Part shown: positions 49,861-61,424 of the stretch, in pieces
Layout of the letters: every line of letters starts with the position of its first letter
Position numbering within the stretch: position 1 is the first letter of the stretch
Assembly (NCBI GenBank): GCA_012274445.1
Contig: JAAROD010000044.1
Span: forward strand, 682,001 to 746,000
Length of the DNA stretch: 64,000 bases
Source: Sclerotiophoma versabilis
Lineage: Eukaryota; Ascomycota; Dothideomycetes; Pleosporales; Didymellaceae
Reading direction: 5' to 3'
Made by a program: the position numbers and the translations under genes
Notes under the pieces: model-generated
The model's database searches: none
Told to the model about the DNA's origin: nothing
What the model saw: only the letters and a program-made list of their open reading frames with translations

Positions 49861-50469
49861 AAAACTTATTGTGTGTCATGGCCAGCAAGAGTGACCTGCA
49901 CAACTGTTGACGACCGTCCAGAGGAGGGACACGACATGCGAACATCTTTGACGAGGGTGTGGGTGGGTGCCGATGCAGCATACGCCAGATGACTGCCAAG
50001 CAGATGGCAAAGGTCTTATCGATAAGCTCCGCGGTATCAACCACGCGGCTGACAGACACCAAAACGCTTGGCGGAACTCACCCCATACAAACTGCAGCCA
50101 AGATGTTCACAATAGCCTTGTTTCAAGCTCAATTTGAAGTTGGTGATAGAAAGGAGGCTGCAGGTAACTATAGAGCAGCTTGTATAATTCTTACACTTTA
50201 GTTCAAATCGCCATGTCGCAACAACGTATACTGTAATTGCCATCAGTACATGTAAAGTTGAGAGTAAGAGCTACATTTGCAGCCGAAAGATACCATCACC
50301 TCGGGTTGAGCGTGGCGCGAATACTGACAGGAGGTCGCCACTCCTGTTTAGTATTCCACATCTAAGCAGCTCATTACCAACTGCTTTCTTCCAAGGTGTG
50401 ACAATTTCTTACGCAAGTCCGACATGCACGGAAGATCTTATGCAACTACAAAATTGTTGTCTCAATCTA
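49861..50469. other. Intergenic, histidine kinase 5' side
   Basis: Promoter region of the histidine kinase on its left end; no gene, repeat or RNA recognised in the rest. Confidence 0.45.
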
Positions 50470-50892
50470 TTACGTGACAGTGCCGTCGGGCAGCCGGCAT
50501 GCTTAGGGTTCAGGTCGGTTTGCACCTGCCACAGCCAGCAGCTCAAATATGATATAGTGTCTTTTTCTTGCTGCCTACCATAGTACTGCCCGTCCGCTGT
50601 AATCCTTCCTTTTAACATCTGCCTTGCCAGTCCTGACCAGTGTCTTTACTAACTTCTCGGTCCCTCTCAAGGCCGCATACATAAGTGGCGTCCACCCATC
50701 GATATCTGTTAAATCGATAATCACCATATAGGATGCAAGCAGTGGCTCAGCTATCTCCTCAGCCCCGCCCGAAGTCGCTTACAAAATCGGAGTGTGACCA
50801 TCGTCGTCTTTTCAGTCGATATTGACTCTGCCGGTTTCCAGTAGCAGTTTAACCACTGCCATGTTCCCATTGCATGCCGCCAATGACGTACT
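50470..50892 (-). pseudogene. Ankyrin-repeat gene remnant
   Basis: The minus strand reads ankyrin units: SLAACNGNMAVVKLLLETGR, then after an in-frame TGA (a former Trp) KDDDGHTPIL, a TAA, then DIDGWTPLMYAALRGTEKLV and KRKDYSGRAVLW, another TAG, and AARKRHYIIFELLAVAGA. The stops replace Trp or Gln codons within conserved repeats, so this is a decayed fragment. No complete gene surrounds it. HET-NACHT-ankyrin genes like the one at 1.6 kb are one possible source. Confidence 0.65.
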
Positions 50893-51056
50893 ACTAGGTC
50901 TTTAGGAGGCCGTCGGATTGTACGCACAATAGCACAAAGACTCTGGGACGCACGAACATTCTAAGGTCGGGAAGCCATCATACGTGGGTAGCGTTACCAC
51001 CTGGTAACATCTCCAATCTCTACCCCTCATTCACAACCCCTCACTCACACGGCGCG

Positions 51057-52552
51057 ATGGCCAAAATCGCCGACTTATCCAACGAAGTACTTCTCAATCT
51101 CGTCTTATATCTCACAACAGGCGATAAATCTGATCTTAGAACGCTACTCCATCTATGCCGTGCCTCACGTGTGCTCTTCGACGTTGCGCAGCCAGCACTC
51201 TATACTTGTGTTCGAATAGAAGAGCCAGAAGTAGAACCCTTGAGCCCTCTCAAATTATTTCTCCGAACCATAATTGAGCGTCCGTCGCTGGCAAAAAGAA
51301 CCCAAGAGCTTACTCTGTTCAACGACCGGGGGGTGCGTTATGAGTGGCCTGCTCTTCAACACGATGCTGTATTCATGGAAATCTTAGCGTTGATGGGAGG
51401 TCATTCTTTGGAAATTGAGCCTGATCTCTGTTACTATCCGCTCGCTGTACAGGTTCTCGCTAGGCTACCGAATCTACAGCATCTCCACTTTACAGCCCAA
51501 ATTGAACCGCCACGCTCTCTGTTGCGACATGTTCATGAGATGCGGGCTGATCCCTCATTTTTGTCCAAGTTGAAGACATTCCATTTGTAAGTAATTTCTG
51601 TGCTTCTCTCCCCCGCAAGCGACGTTAACCATCAATTCGGTATATGCACTTATGAGTTTTGGGTGAAGTCAGCTAATTTAGCATCTCCAGGCACAAGCAG
51701 TACGAAGATGGCCCGGTTGACTTAAAGGGATACACACCTTTCATGCAATACCCTCAGTTCGAAAAATTCTCATCTGAGAGCGATGTGCCAAACACTCCGA
51801 GCGGGTCTCGCGCAATTAATACTCTGACACACACAGCTGCAGAATTACTCTGGTGCATAGGACCATTGTCTACAATGAGACGACTGCTAGACACTAGTCC
51901 TTTTTTGACTCTGTTCAAGCTTGTCATCCCTGATGGAACTCGTTACAGATGGCAGTGGGATGTAGGCTATCAGCCGCTGGTCACACCACGAGATCTTGTC
52001 AAGGCATTGCTCGAGACACACAGACAAAATCTGCAGACTCTTCACTTGGATTTTCATCACCACTACGATCTCAGGGATCCGGAACTTCGAGCCGAAGTAG
52101 AGCGCCTAGAAGATTGCCATTACACCTATCCATCGTTCCGCGACTTTGAGAGTCTATCGCACATTACTATCGAGTTTGAGAAGCTTGTCAACACTCGCAA
52201 TCTCCCGGTGTCGCTAGAGTGGTTGGACCTGCGCCTTTGCTATTTTGCAGACCTGGATGAGGCGTATCTTAACGATTTGGTCCAACTAAAGGAGAAGTGG
52301 TGCCCGGCAATCAAATCTATTACTGTGAGCGGACAGGAGGGGACCAATGAGGGTATCACTGCAGTACGAGAACTTGCGAGGTCGTTAGACCTGCCTGTGC
52401 GCGTTTCTATGGATGGGCGTGTGCTGGCAATCTCAGCTGCGGGATGTCATCTAACCATAAGAAGCCTTGCACCTCCGTTCCTTGACTGGTCCATAAGCGA
52501 AGACGATACGAAAATCAATAACGATGCAGAAGCATCTATTACTTTAGAATAG
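51057..52552 (+). CDS. F-box/LRR-like hypothetical protein
   Basis: Predicted 463-residue protein. Exons 51057-51586 and 51691-52552 with a 104-nt intron (GTAAGT..TCCAG) joining KTFHL to HKQYEDG; the frame is then open to TAG. The N-terminus IADLSNEVLLNLVLYL with a following LCRASRVLFDVAQPALY has the F-box-like pattern of fungal proteins (P-E-V/L helix, then a conserved hydrophobic core). The middle shows leucine-spaced segments (LARLPNLQHLHF, NLQTLHLDFHHH, SLSHITIEF, SLEWLDLRLCYF) fitting irregular leucine-rich repeats. Such proteins may be SCF ubiquitin-ligase adaptors, but that is inference. No signal peptide or membrane helix. Confidence 0.75.
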
Positions 52553-52913
52553 TAGTTTGTAGAGTAGAATGCCAAAGCAAGAATTTCAGTTAAAAAAAAA
52601 TGAGCGAAAGTTAGCCTATATACAAAGTTTTAAAAGTTAGTGTCAGGTCTGGCTGACGATCACGAGGGTGTAGCTACAGGCCACCTCTAACTATGTGGAT
52701 AATACTGTTCTGCTGCTCAGCAAGCACTGCTTACCTCTTGGTTGTCGTAGCCTAATAGGTTAGAGCTAAATTCCTAATAATTAGTAACATCCACAAACCG
52801 GAAGATTAGTAATTTCTGTGCTACTAGCGCATATAACAAGTTACAGGTTTATCATCTTTAATGCCTGTTTCTAGCAATAACAATACCATTTATAGTAGTA
52901 TCAGGATCCTTTG
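52553..52913. other. A+T-rich intergenic stretch
   Basis: Poly-A run near 52590 and moderately A+T-rich sequence leading into the 5S relic. No gene seen. Confidence 0.4.
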
Positions 52914-53037
52914 TAGTAAACAGCTAGGAGATAGAAAAGCTTTGTATTTGCTTAGCTCTTTTATTATTATTAGTATTATACTAGCGGATTAGTGGCTAGG
53001 TTAGTAACTACTAACGAATGTATACTGTTGTATATGT
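52914..53037 (+). pseudogene. Full-length but decayed 5S rRNA relic
   Basis: About 120 bases align along the whole 5S gene at 41437-41555: TAGGA, GAAAA, GCTT, TTTGCTTAGCTCTTTTA for TTCGCTCAGCCCTATTTA, then CGGATTAGTGGCTAGG for CGGATTAGTAGTTAGG, ACTAACGAAT for ACTAGCGAAT, and a TGTTGTATATGT end. Most changes are C-to-T or G-to-A, and internal control boxes are damaged, so it is not expected to be expressed. Confidence 0.6.
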
Positions 53038-53210
53038 GTCCAATAATTTTTTCGTGCCTCTTTCTGTCTGCACTGCTTCGTTTTTTTTTAAGTAGAGAAA
53101 CGGCTTTCTGTTTAATCACAAATTAACTAATTATATGCAATTACTACGAGAAAAGACGTAATTTATTGCAAAGGGGTATCAGTACAAAACTACAGGAATC
53201 CTGGCTAAAA

Positions 53211-55734
53211 CTAGCCAGTCCAGGGTGGGAAGTAGCTACCTTCAGCGGGAAAGGTAGTGGGCTCGTTCTCGTAGTTAAAAGGGTCGCCCCAGAATCCAAA
53301 GTCGAACTCTGGTACTATACCCGGTGTCGGTTGGCTGTCAACGATATTGTTGATGTTGCTGAGGTTGATGTCTTCCCAGGACAGTGGAGCCTGCTCTTGC
53401 GTTGGACCTGTGGGCTGTACGTAATTCGGTTGGGAATAGTCTTGCACAGGCTGGGACATTGCTGTCGTCTGGCCATATGGTGTCGACGGTGGTTGTATTG
53501 CGTAGCTGGGCATTTGACCCTGTCCTGGGTAGATGTGAACGTTGCCATCGTTCTGGAGTGCTGTAGGAACGGGGGCGCTCGGACTAGCGAAAGTACTTGA
53601 GCTTTGAGATTGGGTTCTTTGCGACATGCTGTGTTCTTGTATGGCTTTGTCAATCATGGCTTTCACTGCTAGCCACGCTTTGGCGCCATTGTTTTCGCGC
53701 AGTATGCGTGACATCTGTAATGCCCTGAGTGCTCGCTGCCGATCAGGGCTGTCGAACATTGGGTTTCGTAACTCGGAAAGTACATGCATGATAGCCTGAA
53801 ATGATGCAACACCACCTATGGAGATTAGCAATAGTAAGTCGAGTGGGGGGTCATACAAACCGATATGCCATTGGAAACGAGCGGCGTCGACGTCGACAGA
53901 CGCTCCATTGATGGTCTCGATACAATTAACGGACTTTTCGAAGATCCTGTAATCCATCAATACTGATTTTCTAAGATTAGAAGTAGATGACGTACGATTT
54001 GCGGATGTTGTCAGAAAAGACTACGTCTCTGTACGCCCTGGGCATGCGGAGCCAGAAGAGAAGATAGCACCGCCATTCAAGTAGCGAGGCCAGACCCATA
54101 CATAATCTTTGCATAGGTATCTCTGGATTGCAAAAGCGTAGATACTTCCTGTGGCACTCCTCATGCACCTCATCCATCATTTTCTTGATCTGCTTGTAGA
54201 GGTCCTGCAGTTCTCGCGCCGGGTCCGGTCTCGATGTCCCATGCAGACCTGAGTCCAACATGCGTCTCTCCAGGTGGTATGTGCTTCGAATGATCTTCCT
54301 TAGTGCTGCCATTCCCTGATACCTGACGAGCTGGAATGTGATTGACGTGAATCTTTCCTCATCGTATGGCCCCGGGCCAGGACTTGCTCCGTCAATGAGC
54401 TCTTCATCTTCAACGTTGCGCGGGAACAGCGTTGTGTAGTAGTCTTCAGACAGACTTGGTTCCTGCCCTTTGCATTCGGCGGCGCGAAACTCTAGATGGC
54501 CTAATTGATGCCAAATGCGACGCCGAAGCTCTATCGTGAGCGCATCCATTGAGCCGACCGGGAACAAGGATGGGTCACGGTGCAAGCCTTGGTTCAATGC
54601 GATGCGCGTTGCGATGCCGAGCAGTGCCCAGGCTTTGCCTGTTGGTTGTAGTCAGCGGGTACACCTGGCAGTACGCAGATCAACTATCCTACCCATGTCT
54701 TCTTCCTTCGTGATGCATGTCAGCCATAGCACAAAACCTTGGAAAATCTCCAAGCTTGAGGTTGTGAGGTAGTTCTCTCGAGCTAGAGATATCTCAATGC
54801 CTAGTTGTAATCGATCCAGGAGTTCCTCTTTGGTCTCGCCAAATCGACTATGGACCACGTTGGGAGGCAGTGAATTGATAGCTGAGAAGCATATTGCGAA
54901 CGATAGAGGGTGGGTGTTGCGCATATACATTGAGTACTTGCGCATGACAGTGGGCTTATGCGTGATTCGGATCATAGGATCGACGTTTGCAAAATAGACG
55001 TCAAGAAGAGTATCTCGCTGCTCTCGGGTATTCGGTAAGAGTTGGTCCAGATTTGATCCTGCGCCTGCACGACCCAGCGAAAGCAGGTCAACGAGGCTAC
55101 TCTGTGGCACTTCCTTTCGTTCCTCATCGGTTTTGTCACCAAGCAAAGCCTTGATATCCTGGATCTACATTGAGTAAGCTTTTGTGTCTAGCATTTCCTC
55201 AAATACTACACTCACTTCTTCTGCAAGTAAGGCGTAGTGCAATGAGGATACAAATTTCGATTGCCCTCCGTCGAGAAGTAGAGTGCCGTCGCCATCGTCG
55301 GCCATTCCAGCACCGTGAGAGGTCTGACTGTTAGACGACGGGGTCAATGCAACTTCATGATCCTTCATTTCGCTATCGCCAACAGCTCGAGCAGGTACAG
55401 ATGGCTTGCCGCCCTGCCCTGAGACCGCCTTTTCGAGCAGCAGTTCAAGTCGTTCCAGGCGTGATTGAACGTCGCTGTTTTTTGCGATTTTTCCGCTCCC
55501 AGTTGTTGATGGTTTGGATATCCTTCCGGTCGATGTCTGCCCCTGCAACTGCTCTGACCAGGTGCAGACGTGGTTGCCACGCGTGCAAGCTCCGCATACT
55601 GGATGTTCATGATCGCATTTGACTTTGCGACGCCGGCAGGTCAAGCAACTTTGTATCGTGCGCTGTCGCCCTCCGCCACCTTTCCCCGCCATATTCGGCG
55701 AGTGCGCCTGGGAAACAGGCTTTGTCTCAACCAT
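53211..55734 (-). CDS. Zn2Cys6 fungal transcription factor
   Basis: Predicted 774-residue nuclear regulator. Exons 55734-55216, 55164-54693, 54638-53996, 53946-53861, 53815-53211; introns of 51, 54, 49 and 45 nt with GT..AG ends, single frame to TAG/TAA. The binuclear zinc cluster is at residues 30-57 with Cys30, 33, 40, 47, 50 and 57 (C-x2-C-x6-C-x6-C-x2-C-x6-C), with basic residues RRRKVK between. A short heptad-like RLERLELLLEKA near 95 could dimerise. The middle has the fungal-specific TF domain: VYFANVDPMIRITHKPTV, KAWALLGIATRIALNQGLHR, ELRRRIWHQL. The C-terminus is rich in Gln, Pro and Ser (activation-like). An alternative ATG at codon 15 keeps the zinc cluster. The target is unknown; it is 30 kb from the isocyanide genes, so a link is not supported. 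Confidence 0.92.
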
Positions 55735-56855
55735 CCCTCAATTCTAACCCTTCTCTTCTCATCTGTCATTCGCAAATCGAGCCCAGGTGGTTGCCTCTTG
55801 TGAAGGCATTAGCGAAGAAGAGGCTCAATCTTCACGTGCGGGGCTGCTCTTGCCAGTTTAGCGCTAGTGCTTAGCCGTTTCTGGGAAGAATCCTCTTCTG
55901 TGGATCGCAGAAAACCTCAAGCTTGACACCACTTCCGAGGTCAGTTGCGGTATTTACCTAGGCATCATTTGATCCGCAGTATTGGTTGATTACTTTCAAG
56001 GGCTCATGCCTAGCTTCACGCGTGCGTTCGAGCTGACTACTAACGCGCTGGTGTTATCTAATGCTGCAACCACTACGTCAGGGACCAAGCGAGATTGTTG
56101 AGCGATCTGTGAATTCTCATCAACCATCGACACCAATTGCCCAGAAAAAGAGTGACTCTCCTCAAGTTTTCTAAATTTTTCAACTCGGAAGGTCCGTACC
56201 GCACCTCGACTACATCAATTTGAGCCTCTTATGACCTCCGCTTTGATGTCCGGAGGGTCGGAGATAAACGTTTCTGTGCCCATTATTGGTGGTCGAACGT
56301 CGTCCGCTGCGGAGATACCCTTAAGAACACCGCAGCAAATCGTTGCCGCCGTGCAAGTCTGTCTTACATTTGAGTTCATGCAGCGGTTCAGATTGAGGGA
56401 ATCAGGGAGCTATGGAGCTGCCCGCTGTAGCCGACAATGCTCACTCGTCAGCAACCCTTGTTCTGCTTACCCCAGCACTACGACTGCGAAGAGTTAAGTC
56501 AGCTTATGTTGCATCGAAGTGCATGTATGGTAAGAAGAATGAGTGCTGCCAAGGCTCTTGATGACTCTGTCATGCGAACCTCCTATTGGTGTACGTTTCA
56601 AAAGCTGATGAGGTTTAACTGCATTGAGTGACAAGATGTGCTCTGCTACGTATCCACGTACGACTACTATGGCAATGCGGGGTCATCCAACATTTCTAAT
56701 GCAATAACGATTATCGGGTCCACGTGTGAGACAAACTTAAGGGTATAAAGGCACAACAACAGCAGCTGTTGAGTGAGGATTGGAGATACTCATCGCTCTA
56801 CAGCTAAACCAACATCGGCAGCTTCAGTACCATAAGTATACTCAGGACAGTTGAA
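55735..56855. other. Divergent intergenic, TF and aldehyde dehydrogenase promoters
   Basis: 1.1 kb between divergent genes; open frames near 56231-56631 have no recognised domain. It contains CACGTG at 56721-56726 and a TATA box nearer the dehydrogenase. Confidence 0.45.
56744..56750 (+). promoter_or_regulatory. TATA box of aldehyde dehydrogenase gene
   Basis: TATAAAG about 110 bases before the start codon at 56856, within GGGTATAAAGG. A CACGTG E-box lies 18 bases further upstream. Spacing and context fit a regulated fungal promoter. Confidence 0.5.
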
Positions 56856-58545
56856 ATGGTATACAAGCAGCTGTTCATCAACAATGAGGTGGGTGACTTG
56901 TTACATGTTATGAAGCTCATCTGACAGATAGCAAGTACGTCGATGCCACCTCTGGCGAGACCCTGAGCATCTACAACCCGCATGATGAAAGTCTTGTCGC
57001 CGATGGCATTCAAGTCGCATCTCCGGAAGATGTCGATAAGGCTGTCTCTGCCGCCCGCGCCGCGTTCAAAGGCGAATGGTCCAAATGGACGCCGCAACAG
57101 CGCAGCGATGCGATGCTGAAATTCGCTGATCTAACCGACAAGCACGCTGAAGAGCTCAGTCTATGGGAGACGAAGAGTATGGGTCAGCCCATCAACGTGG
57201 CAAAATTCGTCTACTCCTTGTTCGGCAAGGTGTTCAGATATTATGCTGGCTGGACAGACAAGCTTCCTGGAGAAGCGTGGACAGAAGATGAACAGGGCAT
57301 GTACAAAGTATGCAAAGCTTGAAGCAACATCAGCTATACTTTCTGACGGCTGCGTAGATCATTCAGTACGATCCTGTCGGCGTCTGTGCCGGGATTGGTG
57401 CTTGGAATGGCTCAGGCATCTTCTTTGCTTTCAAGGTTGCCGCCGCTCTAGCTACTGGGTGTACGTTCATCTACAAGGGCTCTGAAAAGAGTCCAATTGG
57501 AATGATTCAGCTTGGACAATTCGTCAAGGAAGCTGGCTTTCCACCTGGTGTGGTCAACATCATCACCGGTGATGGCAAGGTGGGTGCAGCACTAGCGTCT
57601 CACATGGATATCAACAAGATCTCGTTCACCGGATCTGCCTTTGCTGGAAAAAAAGTCCAGGAACTTGCTGCGAAGAGGTATATTTGTCTCCAAGTTTGAG
57701 ATATACAACCACTGAGTTTTGCATCTAGTAACCTTAAGCGTGTAACTCTTGAACTGGGGGGCAAGTCGCCCAGTCTCATCTTCCCAGACGCCAATTTCGA
57801 GAACGCGCTGCAACATCACAGCCAGAACTTCCTATTCAACACTGGCCAGGCCTGCATTGCTGCATCGCGTACCTTCGTCCACGAAGACATTGCAGAGAAG
57901 TTCATCCAGGAGCTCAAGACGCGCTTCGAGCAGCTTGCTCACGCAATGGGCCAGCCTTCGGATCCCAACACGTTTTTGGGTCCACTAGCGGACGGGAAGC
58001 AGTTTGAGCGCGTTATGAGCTTCCTCGACATTGGCAAGGAAGAGGCAGAGCTCCTGACCGGAGGTGCAAGACATGGCGAGAATGGATGGTATGTCCAGCC
58101 GACCATCTTCCTCAATCCCAGGGATGACGCAAGGATCTACCGTGAAGAGATCTTTGGCCCTGTCCTCACAATCCGCACATTCAAGACCGAGGAGGAAGCC
58201 ATCAAGCTCGCCAATGATACCAGCTTTGGTCTTTCGTGTAAGTGTTCTTGACCGTCATTTGCGACTTGAGAATTTAACTCTCTTGCAGCTTGCATCTTCA
58301 CAGCATCTATCCCGCGAGCTTTGCGCATTGCCAAACACCTCGATGCTGGCAATGTCAACATCAACACCTCGCAGGTGTTTAGCCCGAACGTGCCATTCGG
58401 TGGTTCCAAGCAGTCTGGAATCGGACGAGAGGGTGGCCGCCTGGGTTTGATGAATTACGTAGAGGCGAAGACTATCTCCATCAAGTAAGTCAATCCTTCG
58501 TATGTGTTCTTTTCAAAACTAACTTGTAGTAGCATGAATGCCTAG
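56856..58545 (+). CDS. NAD(P)-dependent aldehyde dehydrogenase
   Basis: Predicted 485-residue enzyme oxidising aldehydes to acids. Exons 56856-56892, 56928-57307, 57358-57677, 57729-58237, 58289-58484, 58530-58545. Introns 2-5 are 45-51 nt and regular; the first must be only 35 nt (GTGACT..GACAG) to keep frame between QLFINNEV and DSKYVDATSGE, unusually short. Motifs: GAWNGSGIFFAFKVAAALATG (cofactor region), KGSEKSP, FTGSAFAGKKV, catalytic Glu in LELGGKSPSLIFPDAN, catalytic Cys in FNTGQACIAASRT, EEIFGPVLTI, and PFGGSKQSGIGRE near the end. Length fits the class (~495). No organelle presequence, so probably cytosolic. The usual P of the WNFP-like motif is replaced. The substrate is not evident. 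Confidence 0.9.
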
Positions 58546-59500
58546 GGGCATGCATCGATGGGGGTCATAGCCTGGGTACTCAAAGCAGGTTCAATACAAA
58601 CCAAGCATCCAAATCGATCATTCGTTCAAAGAGTTGACATCTCTTGATCTATCTTCATTCTTCTACAGCCTGTTGATCCATGCACCATGTGAAAGGGCGT
58701 GTTCAGTCTTGCTGGAGGTGCATATTGCAGCGAAACAATGCGATGTCGTGAAGATTATAGGTCACGATATGACAGCGCGGCTTCGAGAAAGCAATGTGGT
58801 GTAACGAAGATCTGAAACAAAACAAGTGATGGTCACAACGTGGCTCAAGCGGCACGGTTCCAAGAACACGCTAAGGAAGACACCCCGAGCCGCCTTTCCC
58901 AAGCAGGCGCGGGTGCATAGCCGGCACAAGCTTGCACGCAGCTCCCACTCGCCTGTCACACGTCAGCGCACGTCGCGCCCGCATCAAGGTGATGTGACTG
59001 GCTAGACATAACCGCCGCAGCTAGCACATCCATGGCTCTGGTATGCGACGAGGCTGTGACAAGCTTGATTTCCAACATGTTGTTGTTCACTCAAAGGAGC
59101 CTGCTCGGCGCGTCCCTCCGCTCTCGCCATCTCCACGTTGCCGGCCGTCGATCGCATCGCGGGCCCCACGCTCAAGACTGCCTGCAAGTCGTCCGTGTCT
59201 GCAAAGCTCGCCTGAGCTGAGATCTCGATAACGGGTAGCGGCGTGAGAGTGGCAGGGAGCTTCACCGCTGCCGTATTGCTCTCATTGGTATACAGGACAT
59301 GTGAGCGCAGGGCCGGACGGACATGACGACGCTATCTCCCGGTGCGCAAATGCTCTGCGCGGCTTTACAAAGACAATGCGCTGACATAGCTCGTGTCGAC
59401 AGACGTTCGCGATTCGACTCTTCGGTCGCTGAAACTGCATTGCCCCTCTGCTGAAGGACTGCCCGCTGAACACTCGCCCGCCTCCTTCCACTCGCCGACC
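58546..59500. other. Intergenic between dehydrogenase and coiled hypothetical gene
   Basis: About 950 bases. Overlapping frames of 60-90 codons on both strands near 59.0-59.3 kb look like chance in G+C-rich DNA. No gene recognised. Confidence 0.45.
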
Positions 59501-60850
59501 ATGGAGCCCAACCCTTTCGAACATGCAGACACGGAGTGGTCAGACGAGGAGGAGCTGATACCCAGGCGAAAGCGCAGAACCCAGTATGTGCCTCCGCCTG
59601 TGAAGGTCACACGCGGCGCAGATACCTCCTCAGAGGCCTCATCTGGGCTGAGTCCGGAGCGCTTCAGCAAGAACGGCAGCCCGCTCGTGCCTCCAAAGAG
59701 CCCTTCAAGGCCCGATGTAAGGCCTGGGAGCAGCCAAGAAGACTTGGTCCAGCGCTTCTATCAAGTTACCAGAGAAAGGGACGCATTGAGGAAGGAGCTA
59801 CAGAGGAAGAGCATGGGGCCAAATGGCATACCAGCTCGAGGCTCGGTTGTGTTCAAGTCAGAAGAGAAGACCCTCATCGAAGAGCTTCAGGCGTTGCGAT
59901 ACGAGATACGGGTTTGGAGCGAGGAATACTTCAGTGGCCCAACCAGCTCACGAAGCAAGCGACCGCACTTCCATGCGGCGAAGGACTTGTTCGGTGGATT
60001 GACAGACAACTACACAATATACCTGAAGCACCCAGATGATCGGCCACTGCTCGTACAAGCGTACATCTGGTCGACGCTGCAGAAGAAGATCTTCAACAAC
60101 TTCCAAAAGGGCAGTGGCTACGTCTGGGCAGGCAAGCTGGGTGACAAGAAGCTTCGCCCTATCAACGACACACTGAGGAAAGGTGCGCACGCTCTTATAC
60201 TGTGGTGATTTTGTCTTCCAAGCTGACTTGTTGTAGCTGTCAAAAACGAGGCACAGGCCGAGGAGTACCACCAATGGCGTTCGATGACCGTCAACCTGCT
60301 TGTACCGCAAGAAGACGGCAAATGGCGCCCAACCTTCGATGCTGCACCTGTTTTGAAGAGTATCTCGCGTCTCTGTAGCCGTATGCGGCGGAAGCTGCGG
60401 CCGTATTCGACTCGATCCCTGCGCGACAGCAAGGAGCAGCTCAAGACCATTGTCTCAGCATCCGTCGCCCTCGATTTGAAGATGAAACGGCAGCTCGCTG
60501 ATTACCGCTTTGTCACATTCACCGGGGGAAAGCCGAACCAATTCTGGGGTTACGGTTTTTATGATAGCGAGATGGAAGACGTCTACTCCGACAGTGAAGA
60601 CAGCGGGAGTGGCCGAGGCGGCTATGGTGACGGCCACAGTGTAAAAGCTAGGCGAGTCGAGCTTGCGCTGGCGCCAGCTCTGGAGAGATGTGGTAATGCC
60701 AATGGGCACGTCTTCGACCAGAGTTTCATATTGGTCAAAGCGGATGTAAGCTGCAAGAGGTTACAGAAGTTGGAGAGACCGGCAAGACCAAAGGCAAGCA
60801 CACGGAACGGAAGCAAGAGTTTCGGCGGCATGTGGCACCGGGGATCCTGA
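59501..60850 (+). CDS. Hypothetical protein, disordered N-terminus
   Basis: Predicted 431-residue protein of unknown role. The start is ATG in ACCATGG (good context), though the frame is open further upstream. Exons 59501-60182 and 60237-60850; the 54-nt intron (GTGCGC..TTGTAG) joins DTLRK to AVKNEAQ. Residues 1-90 are polar, Ser/Pro/Arg-rich and probably disordered; ~85-150 (EDLVQRFYQVTRERDALRKE) could be a short coiled coil; the rest has conserved-looking mixed helix text (EIRVWSEEYFSG, LVQAYIWSTLQKKIFNNF, YVWAGKLGDKKLRP), then a long basic helix RLCSRMRRKLRPY. The C-terminus is Arg/Lys-rich. No signal peptide or membrane helix. I cannot name a family; it looks like one of the lineage-restricted dothideomycete proteins. 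Confidence 0.7.
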
Positions 60851-61424
60851 GGGGTGCTGGTGAGATAGCCTGTGGGGTGAAGACCTCGGCGACCTCACTC
60901 CACACCATCTTGCGACAGCCCCTGCTGAGACAGCACGAAATTAATCAGATTCGCTGCAACTGACGGTCACTGATGCACCAACGCTAAATGGGAATCATGT
61001 ACACCAGTCTTCGCGAACGCCCAATATCACTTTTGCCGCCACAGTGTTACAGACGGAACCACTCCGTCGATACTCTAAAAAGCAACACTTCGCGGTGGTC
61101 TTCCAGAACCATTATGCTATAGATACCTTGCATCTCTGTGCGCAGAGAACCTTTTACATAGCCTTGCGAACTCCGTGGAGCTTACCTCAGTCCAGTGATC
61201 TACGCCAGGGTTGTCCAGCACAAGTGGAGCCTCTAGTTGTGAAAGGACATCCCTTGCCCAACTACTACAACGTCGACTTCGGCTATTTTATACGACTACG
61301 CCGCATGATCTGGCATCTTCACCCCGCAACCTCTGACTTGTCCCTTCTTCCATTTTTATTTTGAGATCGTCGTCGCTGTCAGACTAATTCCACATATTTT
61401 CGGTTCAACGACTCTGAACATACA
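60851..61424. other. Intergenic
   Basis: A 106-codon frame at 61044-61364 has no recognised features and no good start context. No other signal. Confidence 0.4.

Noticed and set aside
53211..55734. Zn2Cys6 factor as the regulator of the isocyanide island
   Set aside because: It is about 28 kb away beyond a repeat block and a gene-rich segment; nothing in the sequence links them.
59002..59265. Overlapping frames on both strands near 59.0-59.3 kb
   Set aside because: Mutually overlapping, no domains, G+C-rich chance frames.
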